From NCBI GenBank assembly GCA_964415525.1, contig CAYQAS010000045.1:1-31586 (forward strand): DNA of 31,586 bases, in the 5' to 3' direction. The notes beneath the pieces are model-generated. The model made no database searches. It saw only the letters and a list, made by a program, of their open reading frames with translations, and was not told where the DNA came from. Below, one piece after another: positions 24,000-31,568 of this stretch; the first letter of the stretch is position 1, and every line of letters begins with the position of its first letter. The position numbers were made by a program, and so were the translations under genes. This stretch comes from CAZPUI01 sp964415525 (GTDB lineage Bacteria > Acidobacteriota > Holophagae > Holophagales > Holophagaceae).

Positions 24000-25922
24000 A
24001 TGTCCATGCCTCATTCCCCCGTCGCCATCATCATCTTCCTCATCATCGTGGGACTCGTCCTCGGCCTCAGCTTCTACATGGGCCGTTCCGCGAAGTCCTC
24101 TGCCGGCTACTACGCCGCCGGTGGCAACATCCACTGGTTCGTGAACGGCATCGCCTTCGCCGGTGACTACCTCAGCGCGGCCAGCTTCCTCGGCATCTGC
24201 GGCATGATCGCCACCGCCGGCTACGACGGCTTCATCTACTCCATCGGCTATCTGGCCGGCTGGATGGTGGCCCTCTTCCTGGTGGCCGAGCCCATGAAGC
24301 GCCTCGGCAAGTTCACTTTCACGGACGCTCTGGACTCCAAGTTCAGCTCCAAGGGCATCCAGTTGGCCGCCGCCATCTCTACCCTGGTGGTCTCCATCTT
24401 CTACCTGATTCCCCAGATGGTCGGCGCGGGCGTGCTCATCCAGCCCCTGCTCGGCCTGCCCCACTGGGCCGGCGTGATCATGGTCGGCATCATCGTGACC
24501 ATCGTGGTGGCCACCGCCGGCATGGCCTCCACGACCTACGTGCAGTTTCTGAAGGGCGCGATGCTGATCGTGTTCTCCACGATCCTCGTGGTGGCCCTGT
24601 TCAGCCGCGGCTTCAGCACCAAGCCCCAGAATGGCCTCAAGGCCCAGCACGAGTTCGCCACCCTAGTGGGTACCGTGGAGAACGGCGCCCTGAAGCTGTC
24701 GGACGCCACCTACACAGCTGATCCCACTTGGGAAACCAGCGACCTCGGCAAGGCCGGCTTCGTGAACCTTCAGAAGAACGGCGTGAGCACCTACTTCCAC
24801 ATCGCCAAGCGCGAGGGCACCGTCCTCACCCTGGCGGAAGCCCAATCGGAGGTGCTCAAGGCCGACGGCAGCAAGCTCATCAACGGCCTGCCCGCCAAGG
24901 ACAAGGCGTTCCATCAGGTGGGCACCATCGCCGTGATCAATGGCGACCAGACCGTCGCCCAGACCGGCGGCGTGGGCCCCTTCGAGTTCCTCTCCACGCT
25001 CCGCAAGAGCACCGTCGTCCTCTGGGGCTCCAAGAGCCTGAAGGTCAACGGAGAGAAGGTGACGATCCACTACCAGAAGCCCACTCTGGGCTCCAAGGTG
25101 CTCCGGCCGGGCCTCAAGTACAAGCTCGACGGGGCCAAGCCCGTGGAGAAGGCGGACTTCATCTCCCTGATGCTGGCCCTCTTCCTGGGCACCGCCTCCC
25201 TGCCCCACATCCTCATCCGCTACTACACCGTCCCGAGTCCCAAGGACGCCCGCAAGTCCACCATCGTGGCCATCGCCTCCATCGGCTTCTTCTACGTCCT
25301 GACCCTCTTCCTGGGCCTGGGCGCCATGGTGAACGGCGTGGTCAACCTGCTGGACAACAACATGAGTGCGCCCCTGCTGGCCTACAGCTTCGGCATCTTC
25401 CTGTTCGCCGCCATCTCCGCCCTGGCCTTCGCCACGGTGCTGGGCACGGTGTCGGGTCTGATCGTGGCGGCCTCGGGCGCCGTGGCCCACGACCTCATGG
25501 ACCGCTTTATGGACATGCGTCTGAGCGACTCCAAGAAGGTCATGGCGGGCAAGCTCAGCGCCGTGGCGGTGGGCATCCTGGCCATGTTCTTCGGCATCAT
25601 GTTCGAGGGCACGAACGTCAGCTTCCTCGTGGGCTGGGCCTTCGCCGTGGCGGCCTCCGCCAACCTGCCCGCCATCCTGATGCTGCTCTTCTGGAAGCGC
25701 ACCACCGCCCAGGGCATCGTGGCCTCCATCCTGGTGGGCATCACCTCGGCGTTGGGCATCATCCTGCTCAGCCCCGATATGTTCAAGATCTACGGCAAGC
25801 TGCCCCAGGACGCGCCTTTCAGCTTCAACAACCCCGCCCTCTTCTCGGTACCCCTCAGCGTCCTCGCGCTGATCGTGGTGTCCCTGATGACCAAGAGCCC
25901 GGCGAAAGACGCGGAAGCGTAG
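24000..25922 (+). CDS. actP: Cation/acetate symporter of the SSS family
   Basis: This inner membrane symporter takes up acetate or similar monocarboxylates with a cation. SSS-family features are visible: Y-Y-A-A-G-G-x-I-x-W-F-V-N-G-I-A-F-A-G-D-Y-L-S-A-A-S-F-L-G near the N-terminus, Y-D-G-F-I-Y-S-I-G-Y, and G-T-A-S-L-P-H-I-L-I-R-Y-Y-T-V followed by D-A-R-K-S, as in ActP. It is 640 residues, about 90 longer than E. coli ActP. The excess is a hydrophilic segment at about 206-383, rich in T, K and G, placed just before the P-H-I-L-I-R helix. AGGAG lies nine bases before ATG 24000; ATG 24006 is an alternative. It forms an operon with the DUF485 gene. Confidence 0.92.
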   Translation: MSMPHSPVAIIIFLIIVGLVLGLSFYMGRSAKSSAGYYAAGGNIHWFVNGIAFAGDYLSAASFLGICGMIATAGYDGFIYSIGYLAGWMVALFLVAEPMKRLGKFTFTDALDSKFSSKGIQLAAAISTLVVSIFYLIPQMVGAGVLIQPLLGLPHWAGVIMVGIIVTIVVATAGMASTTYVQFLKGAMLIVFSTILVVALFSRGFSTKPQNGLKAQHEFATLVGTVENGALKLSDATYTADPTWETSDLGKAGFVNLQKNGVSTYFHIAKREGTVLTLAEAQSEVLKADGSKLINGLPAKDKAFHQVGTIAVINGDQTVAQTGGVGPFEFLSTLRKSTVVLWGSKSLKVNGEKVTIHYQKPTLGSKVLRPGLKYKLDGAKPVEKADFISLMLALFLGTASLPHILIRYYTVPSPKDARKSTIVAIASIGFFYVLTLFLGLGAMVNGVVNLLDNNMSAPLLAYSFGIFLFAAISALAFATVLGTVSGLIVAASGAVAHDLMDRFMDMRLSDSKKVMAGKLSAVAVGILAMFFGIMFEGTNVSFLVGWAFAVAASANLPAILMLLFWKRTTAQGIVASILVGITSALGIILLSPDMFKIYGKLPQDAPFSFNNPALFSVPLSVLALIVVSLMTKSPAKDAEA

Positions 25923-25940
25923 TCCTGAAGCCCTGAAAGC

Positions 25941-26033
25941 ATCACCACGGAGCACGAAGATCACGGAACAGCCCGGGGCGTGAGGCCGCACCTCCCCCGA
26001 TGACCGCTCCGGATCCCCGCCCTCCGTGGTGAT
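25941..26033. repeat. 93-nt inverted-repeat element after actP
   Basis: ATCACCACGGAG (25941-25952) and CTCCGTGGTGAT (26022-26033) are perfect 12-bp arms about 70 bases apart; TTTCTT follows the right arm. The left arm continues with degenerate CACGRAG-like steps (CACGGAG, CACGAAG, CACGGAA). It could be the actP terminator, or a copy of a dispersed intergenic repeat that also provides termination. Confidence 0.7.
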
Positions 26034-26055
26034 TTTCTTGCTAGAAATGGAAGCC

Positions 26056-26709
26056 ATGACCCCGACGTCGAACCTTTCCCAGGACACCCAGCCCTCACCG
26101 GTCCGGAAACGCTCCGTGGGCTACCGCGCCACCCTCGTCACCGTCTGCGCGGTGCTGGGCTTTCTCGGGGGCGATGACCTCTGGGTCGCCCTCCAGAACC
26201 GGACTCCCCATGTGCATCAGAACAGCCTCGATGTGCCCGCCGGCCAACACTGGCTGCGTTTCGAAGGCGCCCGGATGGACCTCGTCGAGGCCATCAACAC
26301 CACGGGCACCGTGGAGGTCCAAGGTCTCCTGGCCCCCCTGCGCCTGCCGAGCGGCGGAGCGGTGAAGGTGCTGGTGGAAACGCGGGATGCCGCACGCATC
26401 GAGCTCTTCAAGCGCTACCACTTCGGCCCGGACACGGAGGTCGATCGGGCCGCGTTCCGGGAACAGCACCATGCGGAACTCCTCTCGGTCGTGTCCGTCC
26501 AGGGGCTCCGGATGCGCGGCCTCGTGGCCCGATCCAACCACGGCAAGCTTCGGGACATGGCCAAGGAAGGCGGGCTCGACCTGGCCCCGGACGCCCTGAT
26601 CCTGGTGGAAGGCGAGACGCCCTCCCCCTGGCGCGGCAGTTTCTTTCTGCTCGTTGCCCTGGCAGGACTGACCAAGGTCGTGCTGATGGGGCGCCGCAAG
26701 ACGGCTTGA
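26056..26709 (+). CDS. Unknown protein with two terminal membrane helices
   Basis: I do not recognise this 217-residue protein. It has a short polar N-terminus, a membrane helix at about 25-42 (Y-R-A-T-L-V-T-V-C-A-V-L-G-F-L-G-G), a domain of about 145 residues that is probably outside the cytoplasm, and a C-terminal helix (G-S-F-F-L-L-V-A-L-A-G-L-T-K-V-V-L-M-G) followed by R-R-K-T-A. The central domain is mixed alpha/beta in character, with no obvious catalytic motif or cysteines. The frame is open to GTG 26026, inside the upstream inverted repeat; ATG 26056 or 26047 are the realistic starts, neither with a strong ribosome site. A strong terminator follows. Codon use resembles its neighbours. 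Confidence 0.7.
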   Translation: MTPTSNLSQDTQPSPVRKRSVGYRATLVTVCAVLGFLGGDDLWVALQNRTPHVHQNSLDVPAGQHWLRFEGARMDLVEAINTTGTVEVQGLLAPLRLPSGGAVKVLVETRDAARIELFKRYHFGPDTEVDRAAFREQHHAELLSVVSVQGLRMRGLVARSNHGKLRDMAKEGGLDLAPDALILVEGETPSPWRGSFFLLVALAGLTKVVLMGRRKTA

Positions 26710-26726
26710 TTCACTGACGCAAGAAG

Positions 26727-26757
26727 GAGCCCAGAGGAGCAATCCTCTGGGCTCTTT
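26727..26757. terminator. Strong bidirectional terminator between convergent genes
   Basis: GAGCCCAGAGGA (26727-26738) and TCCTCTGGGCTC (26743-26754) form a perfect 12-bp stem with a GCAA loop. TTT follows on the plus strand and CTTCTT on the minus strand. It sits in the 53-base gap between the unknown two-TM gene and the metallophosphoesterase gene. Confidence 0.93.
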
Positions 26758-26762
26758 CCCGT

Positions 26763-27473
26763 CTACCCCAGCATCGGCTTGAGGGCCTCCAGGAAGCCCC
26801 GCCATGGGCGGTAGCGGACGAGCACTTCCAGGGCCAACAGGTCCACCCGGCCACTTTCCGGATCCCAGTCCAGCAGGGCATACCCTCCGGCGGCATTGAC
26901 CACGTGGGTGCGCCCCACGGTATGGGTGCCGAAGCTTTCGTGGACGTGGCCGCACAGCACGAGCGAGGGTGGGCGATCCCCGGTCAGCAGCGCCGCCAGA
27001 GGCCGATGTCCCACGCGGGTGCCATGCCGGGTCCGATCGAGAACGCCATAGGGCGGGACATGGCTGAGCCACAGCTCCCGGGGCCCCTGAACGTCCAGCT
27101 CCCGGGCCAGATCCTCCGGCGCCAGCTCTCTGGGAAACCCCCAGGGGCCGAACTCGGCTGGGATGCCTTCAAGAATCCCGATTCGATCCTGGAAGCCCGT
27201 GGGGCGGGCGGCCTGCAGGAAGGCATCCGAGAAGCCCTCCCGTTCGTGGTTGCCCCGCACATAGGTGGTGCACGCCGCAGCCAGGAAGGGTCTCCGGATC
27301 CGGTCCCAGGCGCGCATCTGACGGGCGCTGCGTCGATGCTCCCCAGGCAACCACTCCGGATCGTCCAACATGTCCCCGGTGAGCACGATCCAGTCCGGCT
27401 CTACCTGGGCCACAATTCGCGCCGCCTCAGTGGAGGCCCGCCCGTGCAGGTCCGAGAAGTGCAGGATGCGCAT
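26763..27473 (-). CDS. Calcineurin-like metallophosphoesterase
   Basis: This 236-residue soluble enzyme of the calcineurin-like superfamily hydrolyses phosphomono- or diesters with a di-metal centre. All signature motifs are present: D8-x-H10 (F-S-D-L-H-G-R), G33-D34 (L-T-G-D-M), G74-N75-H76-E77, H138 (L-S-H-V-P-P) and G-H-V-H at 175-178. The compact size and lack of a signal peptide suggest a cytoplasmic small-molecule or nucleotide phosphodiesterase; the substrate is not deducible. Its ATG overlaps the stop of the upstream sensor-nucleotidyltransferase gene (TGATG), so the two are translationally coupled and probably work in one process. Confidence 0.93.
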   Translation of the reverse strand: MRILHFSDLHGRASTEAARIVAQVEPDWIVLTGDMLDDPEWLPGEHRRSARQMRAWDRIRRPFLAAACTTYVRGNHEREGFSDAFLQAARPTGFQDRIGILEGIPAEFGPWGFPRELAPEDLARELDVQGPRELWLSHVPPYGVLDRTRHGTRVGHRPLAALLTGDRPPSLVLCGHVHESFGTHTVGRTHVVNAAGGYALLDWDPESGRVDLLALEVLVRYRPWRGFLEALKPMLG

Positions 27474-30310
27474 CAGCCTCGACCGAGAAAGTCCGCCGCG
27501 AGCCGGTTGTTCAGAAGATCCACCTGCCCGAGGGCCTTTTTGAGGGCAGCCTTGTCCACTTCCGTCAGTCGCCGCAAATCCATCTGGTTGGTGCCCCCAT
27601 CCAGGTGGGCCTGAAGCCTCAGCCCCACCAGGTATTCGAACGTGGCCACCAGGTTGGCGTGATCAGCTTCCAGGCGGGGGTCCACCCTACGCAGGGCCTC
27701 CAACCGGTCCAGAGTGCCCGTGGGCGAAACCCCCGCCCGCAGCGCGTAGATGCGCACGGCATTGCTCATGCGCCCCACCGCGTTCTTCAGGTCCAGACGC
27801 TCCTCCCCCTCCGTGGCGATGGCACCGAGCTTGGTCAGCACGGTTTTCGTCTGCTGGGCCGCCTGAGCCAGCAGGGGCAGGAACGGCGGATGGGCCGCCA
27901 CCGCCTGCCGCACATGGTCCTCTAAATCCGACACGAGGCCCGCATCCCCGGCCAGGTAGCGAAGGTCGAATCCGATGTGCACATCCAGCAGGTCCTTGGG
28001 TTCCCCCGCGTGAATCCATCGACTGAACTGCTTCTTCCAGCCCAGAAGGTCCAGCGTATAGGCCACCTCCCCCGCCATGACGCCGCCGGGGCAGAGCCGC
28101 CAGCCCGCGCCCGCCAGGGTGCGGGACAGGTGGTGGCCCAGTTGCAGGTAGGGCTCGACCGGGGCACCCTCCGAAAGAATAAGTGCGTGGTCCTGATCCG
28201 ACGCCAACCCCAACTCGCCCCGGCCGTGACTGCCGAGGGCGACCCAGGCAAACGGCGCGGGCATCGGTCCCAGGTCCGCTTCCGCCCAGATGAGCGCCTT
28301 GCGACAGACGCTGTCCAGCAGGGCCGTCAGGAATCGGGAGAGGTGTGGCCCCTTCACGCCCGTGGCCCGAAGGGTCCGGACGAGGGTGGGGATCCGGGCT
28401 GTGATCTCTGCCAGAGCCTCCGGGGTGCGCACCCGGAGAATCTCATCCAGCATCCGCTCTCCCGCCTGCGGCGTGACGGAGAGGAGGGCCCGGCCATCCA
28501 GCACCCCCACCACCCGACCCGCTTCATCCGTAACGGCGAGGTGGGTGAGTCCTTCGGCCTCCAGGGCCATCAGGGCCTCCACCACCAGGGCCCGTCGTGG
28601 AATGCGTTTGAGGGGCGCCATCATGATCTGGTGCAAGGGCGTATCCGAAGCAAGCCCCTCCGCCAGCAGTCGGTCGCAGAGATCCCGGCGTGTGAGGATG
28701 CCGCAGGGCGCCCCGTTGAGGGGCGCCACGAAGACCGCGCCTCCGCCGCTGGCGACCATCCGCTCCGCTGCGGTGCGCGCCGGTGCATCCAGGGGCAGCA
28801 CCGGGACTTCCCGCACCAGCGACTGGAGGTCCTGGTAGAGCGCGTGCTGGCCCAGCTGCAGATCCTGCATCAGGTGAGCCTGGCGGTCGGCCTCCCGCGC
28901 ACTGCGGCTGGCATCCTCCAGGAGCCCTTCCAGCACGTCCTGGCCATCCTCTGATCGCACCCGGATCAGGGAGAGGCGCCCCGTCACAAGCCCCTGCGCA
29001 CCCTGCAGCTCCACCATGCGCTGGCGCACGGGTTCGCCCTTCTCCAGGAGTGCGGCGATATCCACGGCCTCCGCACGCTGGCGGAACCTTGCCTGAAGGT
29101 CCACGTCCGCGAGCGGCTGGTCCGGCTCAAGCAGCATCGATCGGGCAGCGGCGCTCGCCTCCAGCAGGCGCCAGTGGCGCCCCCAGGTGGCTCTGAAGAG
29201 GCCGAGCCCCAGCTGCTCCGCCAGTTCTCTAAACCACTCGCGGCTGCGATCCAGGGCTTCGGCAACGGCGCGATGGGCGCTGATGTCCTTCACCGTCACG
29301 ACGATGCCTTCGTCCTCCCCCAGACGCTCTCGGGTGGCTCGGACCAGGGCTTCCAGATCGCTCCCATCCCGGCGCCGGAGGCGCAGTTCCAGAGGACCCG
29401 GCGCCGCCAGCAGGGCTTCGATCAGGGGCATCCCATCCGGCAGGGGAGAAGCGAGGGTGAGGATGCGCTCCAGGGTCAGGTCCGGTGTCCCTTCATCCAG
29501 GCCCAGCAAATCGGAAAGGTGGCCGTTGAGGATCGGGGACCGTCCCGCCTGCAGCAACAAGAGGCCTTCCGTACTCGCCTGCACCAGGGTCCGGTGTCGC
29601 GCCTCACTCTCACGCAGGCCATGTTCGGCTTCGAGCCGCCTCCGTTCGCTGCGCCCGGCCTCGAGGCCCACCCAGGCCAGGAGTCCCGCGATGGCCGCAG
29701 TGATGAGCCCCGACCAGCCCAGCAGGGTCTGGCGCATCCGCGCCATTTCGTGGTGCACATCCTCCAGATAGAGCCCCGTGCCCACGATCCAGCCCCAGGG
29801 CTCGAAGCGGCGGACGTAGCTCAGCTTCGGCGTGCGCCGGTGAGGATCGTCCTTCCACTGCCAGATGTACTCCAGATAGGCCGTGCCTCCCGCCGCCGTG
29901 CGCTCCACCTGATCCAGGAACAGATGCCGCCCCTTCGCATCCACCACCTCGCGAAGCTCTCGCCCTTCAAGCTCAGGCACGTACGGGTGCATGACCATGC
30001 GCGGATGCAGATCCACGATCCAGTAGTAATCCTTGCCTTCGGGTCCGTAACGGATCTGACGCAGCTCCTGCACAGCCTCACGCTGGGCCGTTTCTCGGGT
30101 CATGCGGCCCGCCTTCTCTTCTGCCGAATAACGGGCGAGGGTGCTGACCGCCACATTGGCCAGTTCCCGGATCATCTCCCGTTTGCGCTCCATCACCGCG
30201 CGCTCAGCGGTGGGGATGAAGATGCCGAACAGGGCGGCGACGAAGAGGCCGATGGCCGCAGCGGCCGGCAGGATGATGCGCAGGAGGAAGCCGGAGCGTG
30301 GCGAATGCAT
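27473..30310 (-). CDS. Membrane sensor Cache-PAS-PAS-CBS-CBS fused to a DUF294 nucleotidyltransferase
   Basis: This 945-residue inner membrane protein has, in order: helix 1 (about 9-32), a periplasmic sCache_2-type domain (about 55-188, with Y-Y-W-I-V-D-L-H-P-R-M-V-M-H-P and F-E-P-W-G-W-I-V-G-T-G-L-Y), helix 2 (about 195-218), two PAS-like domains (about 240-360 and 365-480), a CBS pair (about 500-625) and a DUF294/GlnD-type nucleotidyltransferase. The catalytic motif is G693-S-H-G-R-G-E-L-G-L-A-S-D705-Q-D707, with both metal-binding Asp present. A helical DUF294 C-terminal domain follows (about 800-940). It should transfer a nucleotide to an unknown target in response to an external ligand read by Cache and an adenine nucleotide read by CBS. 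Soluble cNMP-CBS-DUF294 proteins commonly lie near actP in proteobacteria. The Shine-Dalgarno is weak (GAGG about 13 bases upstream). Confidence 0.88.
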   Translation of the reverse strand: MHSPRSGFLLRIILPAAAAIGLFVAALFGIFIPTAERAVMERKREMIRELANVAVSTLARYSAEEKAGRMTRETAQREAVQELRQIRYGPEGKDYYWIVDLHPRMVMHPYVPELEGRELREVVDAKGRHLFLDQVERTAAGGTAYLEYIWQWKDDPHRRTPKLSYVRRFEPWGWIVGTGLYLEDVHHEMARMRQTLLGWSGLITAAIAGLLAWVGLEAGRSERRRLEAEHGLRESEARHRTLVQASTEGLLLLQAGRSPILNGHLSDLLGLDEGTPDLTLERILTLASPLPDGMPLIEALLAAPGPLELRLRRRDGSDLEALVRATRERLGEDEGIVVTVKDISAHRAVAEALDRSREWFRELAEQLGLGLFRATWGRHWRLLEASAAARSMLLEPDQPLADVDLQARFRQRAEAVDIAALLEKGEPVRQRMVELQGAQGLVTGRLSLIRVRSEDGQDVLEGLLEDASRSAREADRQAHLMQDLQLGQHALYQDLQSLVREVPVLPLDAPARTAAERMVASGGGAVFVAPLNGAPCGILTRRDLCDRLLAEGLASDTPLHQIMMAPLKRIPRRALVVEALMALEAEGLTHLAVTDEAGRVVGVLDGRALLSVTPQAGERMLDEILRVRTPEALAEITARIPTLVRTLRATGVKGPHLSRFLTALLDSVCRKALIWAEADLGPMPAPFAWVALGSHGRGELGLASDQDHALILSEGAPVEPYLQLGHHLSRTLAGAGWRLCPGGVMAGEVAYTLDLLGWKKQFSRWIHAGEPKDLLDVHIGFDLRYLAGDAGLVSDLEDHVRQAVAAHPPFLPLLAQAAQQTKTVLTKLGAIATEGEERLDLKNAVGRMSNAVRIYALRAGVSPTGTLDRLEALRRVDPRLEADHANLVATFEYLVGLRLQAHLDGGTNQMDLRRLTEVDKAALKKALGQVDLLNNRLAADFLGRG

Positions 30311-30719
30311 AGGTTTCGGAGCCTCGCATCCAGGCTAACGCCAATTGGGTCCATTGCTTCAGCCCCCATCCCGCCGTTCCGGGCCGGGATCGGGGAAAAA
30401 CTGTGGAAAGAAGCCCTCGGAGACGGGTGTGGCGGAAGCGAGCCTTCAACGCTATATTTGCACAAACTAACGCATATTTGCGCCACGACACAGTCAACCT
30501 CAAAGTTATTAATCAACACAAATACTGTAAAAACATGATTTAATTACTAACGCCGACGAAGTGACACGTGCGTGACACATGAGAATATTGCCACGCTTAA
30601 CATCGTATCCGGCTTGACCCGCGACCCCTTCGGGACGGATCGAACCCTGCAGTCCCCCCAAATGAAATCCTCGTCGATATTGACGCGTCCTGTCGGGCGC
30701 GATGCCTCACGGAGTCCCC
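30311..30719. promoter_or_regulatory. Divergent control region between the DUF294 sensor and satP
   Basis: These 409 bases have no credible gene and contain an AT-rich core (about 30445-30600). Two direct repeats lie 20-21 bases apart, AACGCTATATTTGC (30448-30461) and AACGCATATTTGC (30469-30481). A second pair, GTGACACGTGC (30561) and GTGACACATGA (30572), has an 11-base period. GTGACA (30561-30566) and AATATT (30584-30589) are 17 bases apart and could be the satP promoter. The repeats look like helically phased regulator sites, but no cognate protein is identified. Confidence 0.45.
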
Positions 30720-31286
30720 ATGCATCAGCAGTCCAAGCTCGCCAACCCAGCCGTGGTCGGCCTCGCCGGGTTCGGCGTCACCACCCTCGTCCTGCAGCTC
30801 CACAACCTGGGACTCTGCGGCGTCGCTCCTGTGCTCGTGCTTGGTCTGGTTTTCGGCGGCTTCGCTCAGCTCTTCGCGGGCTTCCAGGAAATGAAGATGG
30901 GCAACAACTTCGGTTTCTGCGCCTTCACCGGCTACGGTGCCTTCTGGATCGGCTTCGTGCTGCTCGTGCTGAACAAGAAGTTCAACGTGTTCCCCGCCGA
31001 GGGCAATGACATCGGCTGGTTCCTGGTGGCCTTCACGATCTTCACCGTCATCCTCTGGATCGCCTCCGTCCGCATCAGCAAGGGCCTCTTCACCATCTTC
31101 AGCCTGCTCCTGGTGGGCTTCATCCTGCTCGTCATGGAGCACTTCTGGTTCCCCGGCCTGAAGACCATCGCCAGCCTGGAACTCATTGGCTGCGCCGTGG
31201 CGGCGCTCTACGGCATGGCTCACGTCATCTTCAACGAGACCTTCGGTCGCGACGTCCTGCCCATGGGCGCGCCCTTCAGCAAGTAG
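30720..31286 (+). CDS. satP: Acetate uptake transporter, GPR1/FUN34/YaaH family
   Basis: This 188-residue protein with six hydrophobic segments has the family signatures N-P-A-V-V-G-L-A-G-F-G-V-T-T near the N-terminus and F-N-E-T-F-G-R-D-V-L-P-M-G at the end. Members (E. coli SatP, yeast Ady2) are acetate/succinate channels or proton symporters in the inner membrane. The frame is open from ATG 30702, but ATG 30720 is preferred because GGAG precedes it by five bases and the shorter N-terminus fits the family. It is the second acetate transporter in the window and is divergent from the DUF294 sensor gene. A MITE-like element begins 14 bases after its stop and may also end its transcript. Confidence 0.93.
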   Translation: MHQQSKLANPAVVGLAGFGVTTLVLQLHNLGLCGVAPVLVLGLVFGGFAQLFAGFQEMKMGNNFGFCAFTGYGAFWIGFVLLVLNKKFNVFPAEGNDIGWFLVAFTIFTVILWIASVRISKGLFTIFSLLLVGFILLVMEHFWFPGLKTIASLELIGCAVAALYGMAHVIFNETFGRDVLPMGAPFSK

Positions 31287-31300
31287 CCCGACTGGCCCTA

Positions 31301-31568
31301 GGAGCCCGTCCAAGTATTGAATTGGGCCGCGCCGGGTCGGCGGCCAAGCAGATCGAGGAAGGCGAGGAAGGGGGTAGCGGCACTACCTCCGACGAGCCTG
31401 ACAACGAGCTGCGCAGGCCGCCGCCCCGGCCCGAAGGGTTGGGCACAAAGGGCTTCCATGCGGCGTTGCCGGGCTCGAACGATGTCACCGCATCGCCCTT
31501 CGCCCGGTGCCTTGCCTGCAAGCCCTTTGCGCCCAACGCGGCCTCGACTGAATACTTGGACGGGCTCC
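31301..31568. mobile_element. MITE-like element with 18-bp terminal inverted repeats and TA flanks
   Basis: The left end GGAGCCCGTCCAAGTATT (31301-31318) is an exact inverted copy of the right end (31551-31568). Each is bordered by TA (31299-31300 and 31569-31570), the target duplicated by IS630/Tc1-mariner transposases. Inside both ends a GGCCGCG block recurs as a subterminal inverted repeat. At 268 bp it is too small for a transposase, and the open frames inside match nothing, so it is a non-autonomous element that needs a transposase from elsewhere. It fills the gap after satP; nothing else is seen up to the window end. Confidence 0.85.

Noticed and set aside
24663..26087. 474-codon minus-strand frame opposite actP, and the similar one at 23706-24650
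   Set aside because: Both are H/E/D/G-rich antisense translations of membrane helices with no family match.
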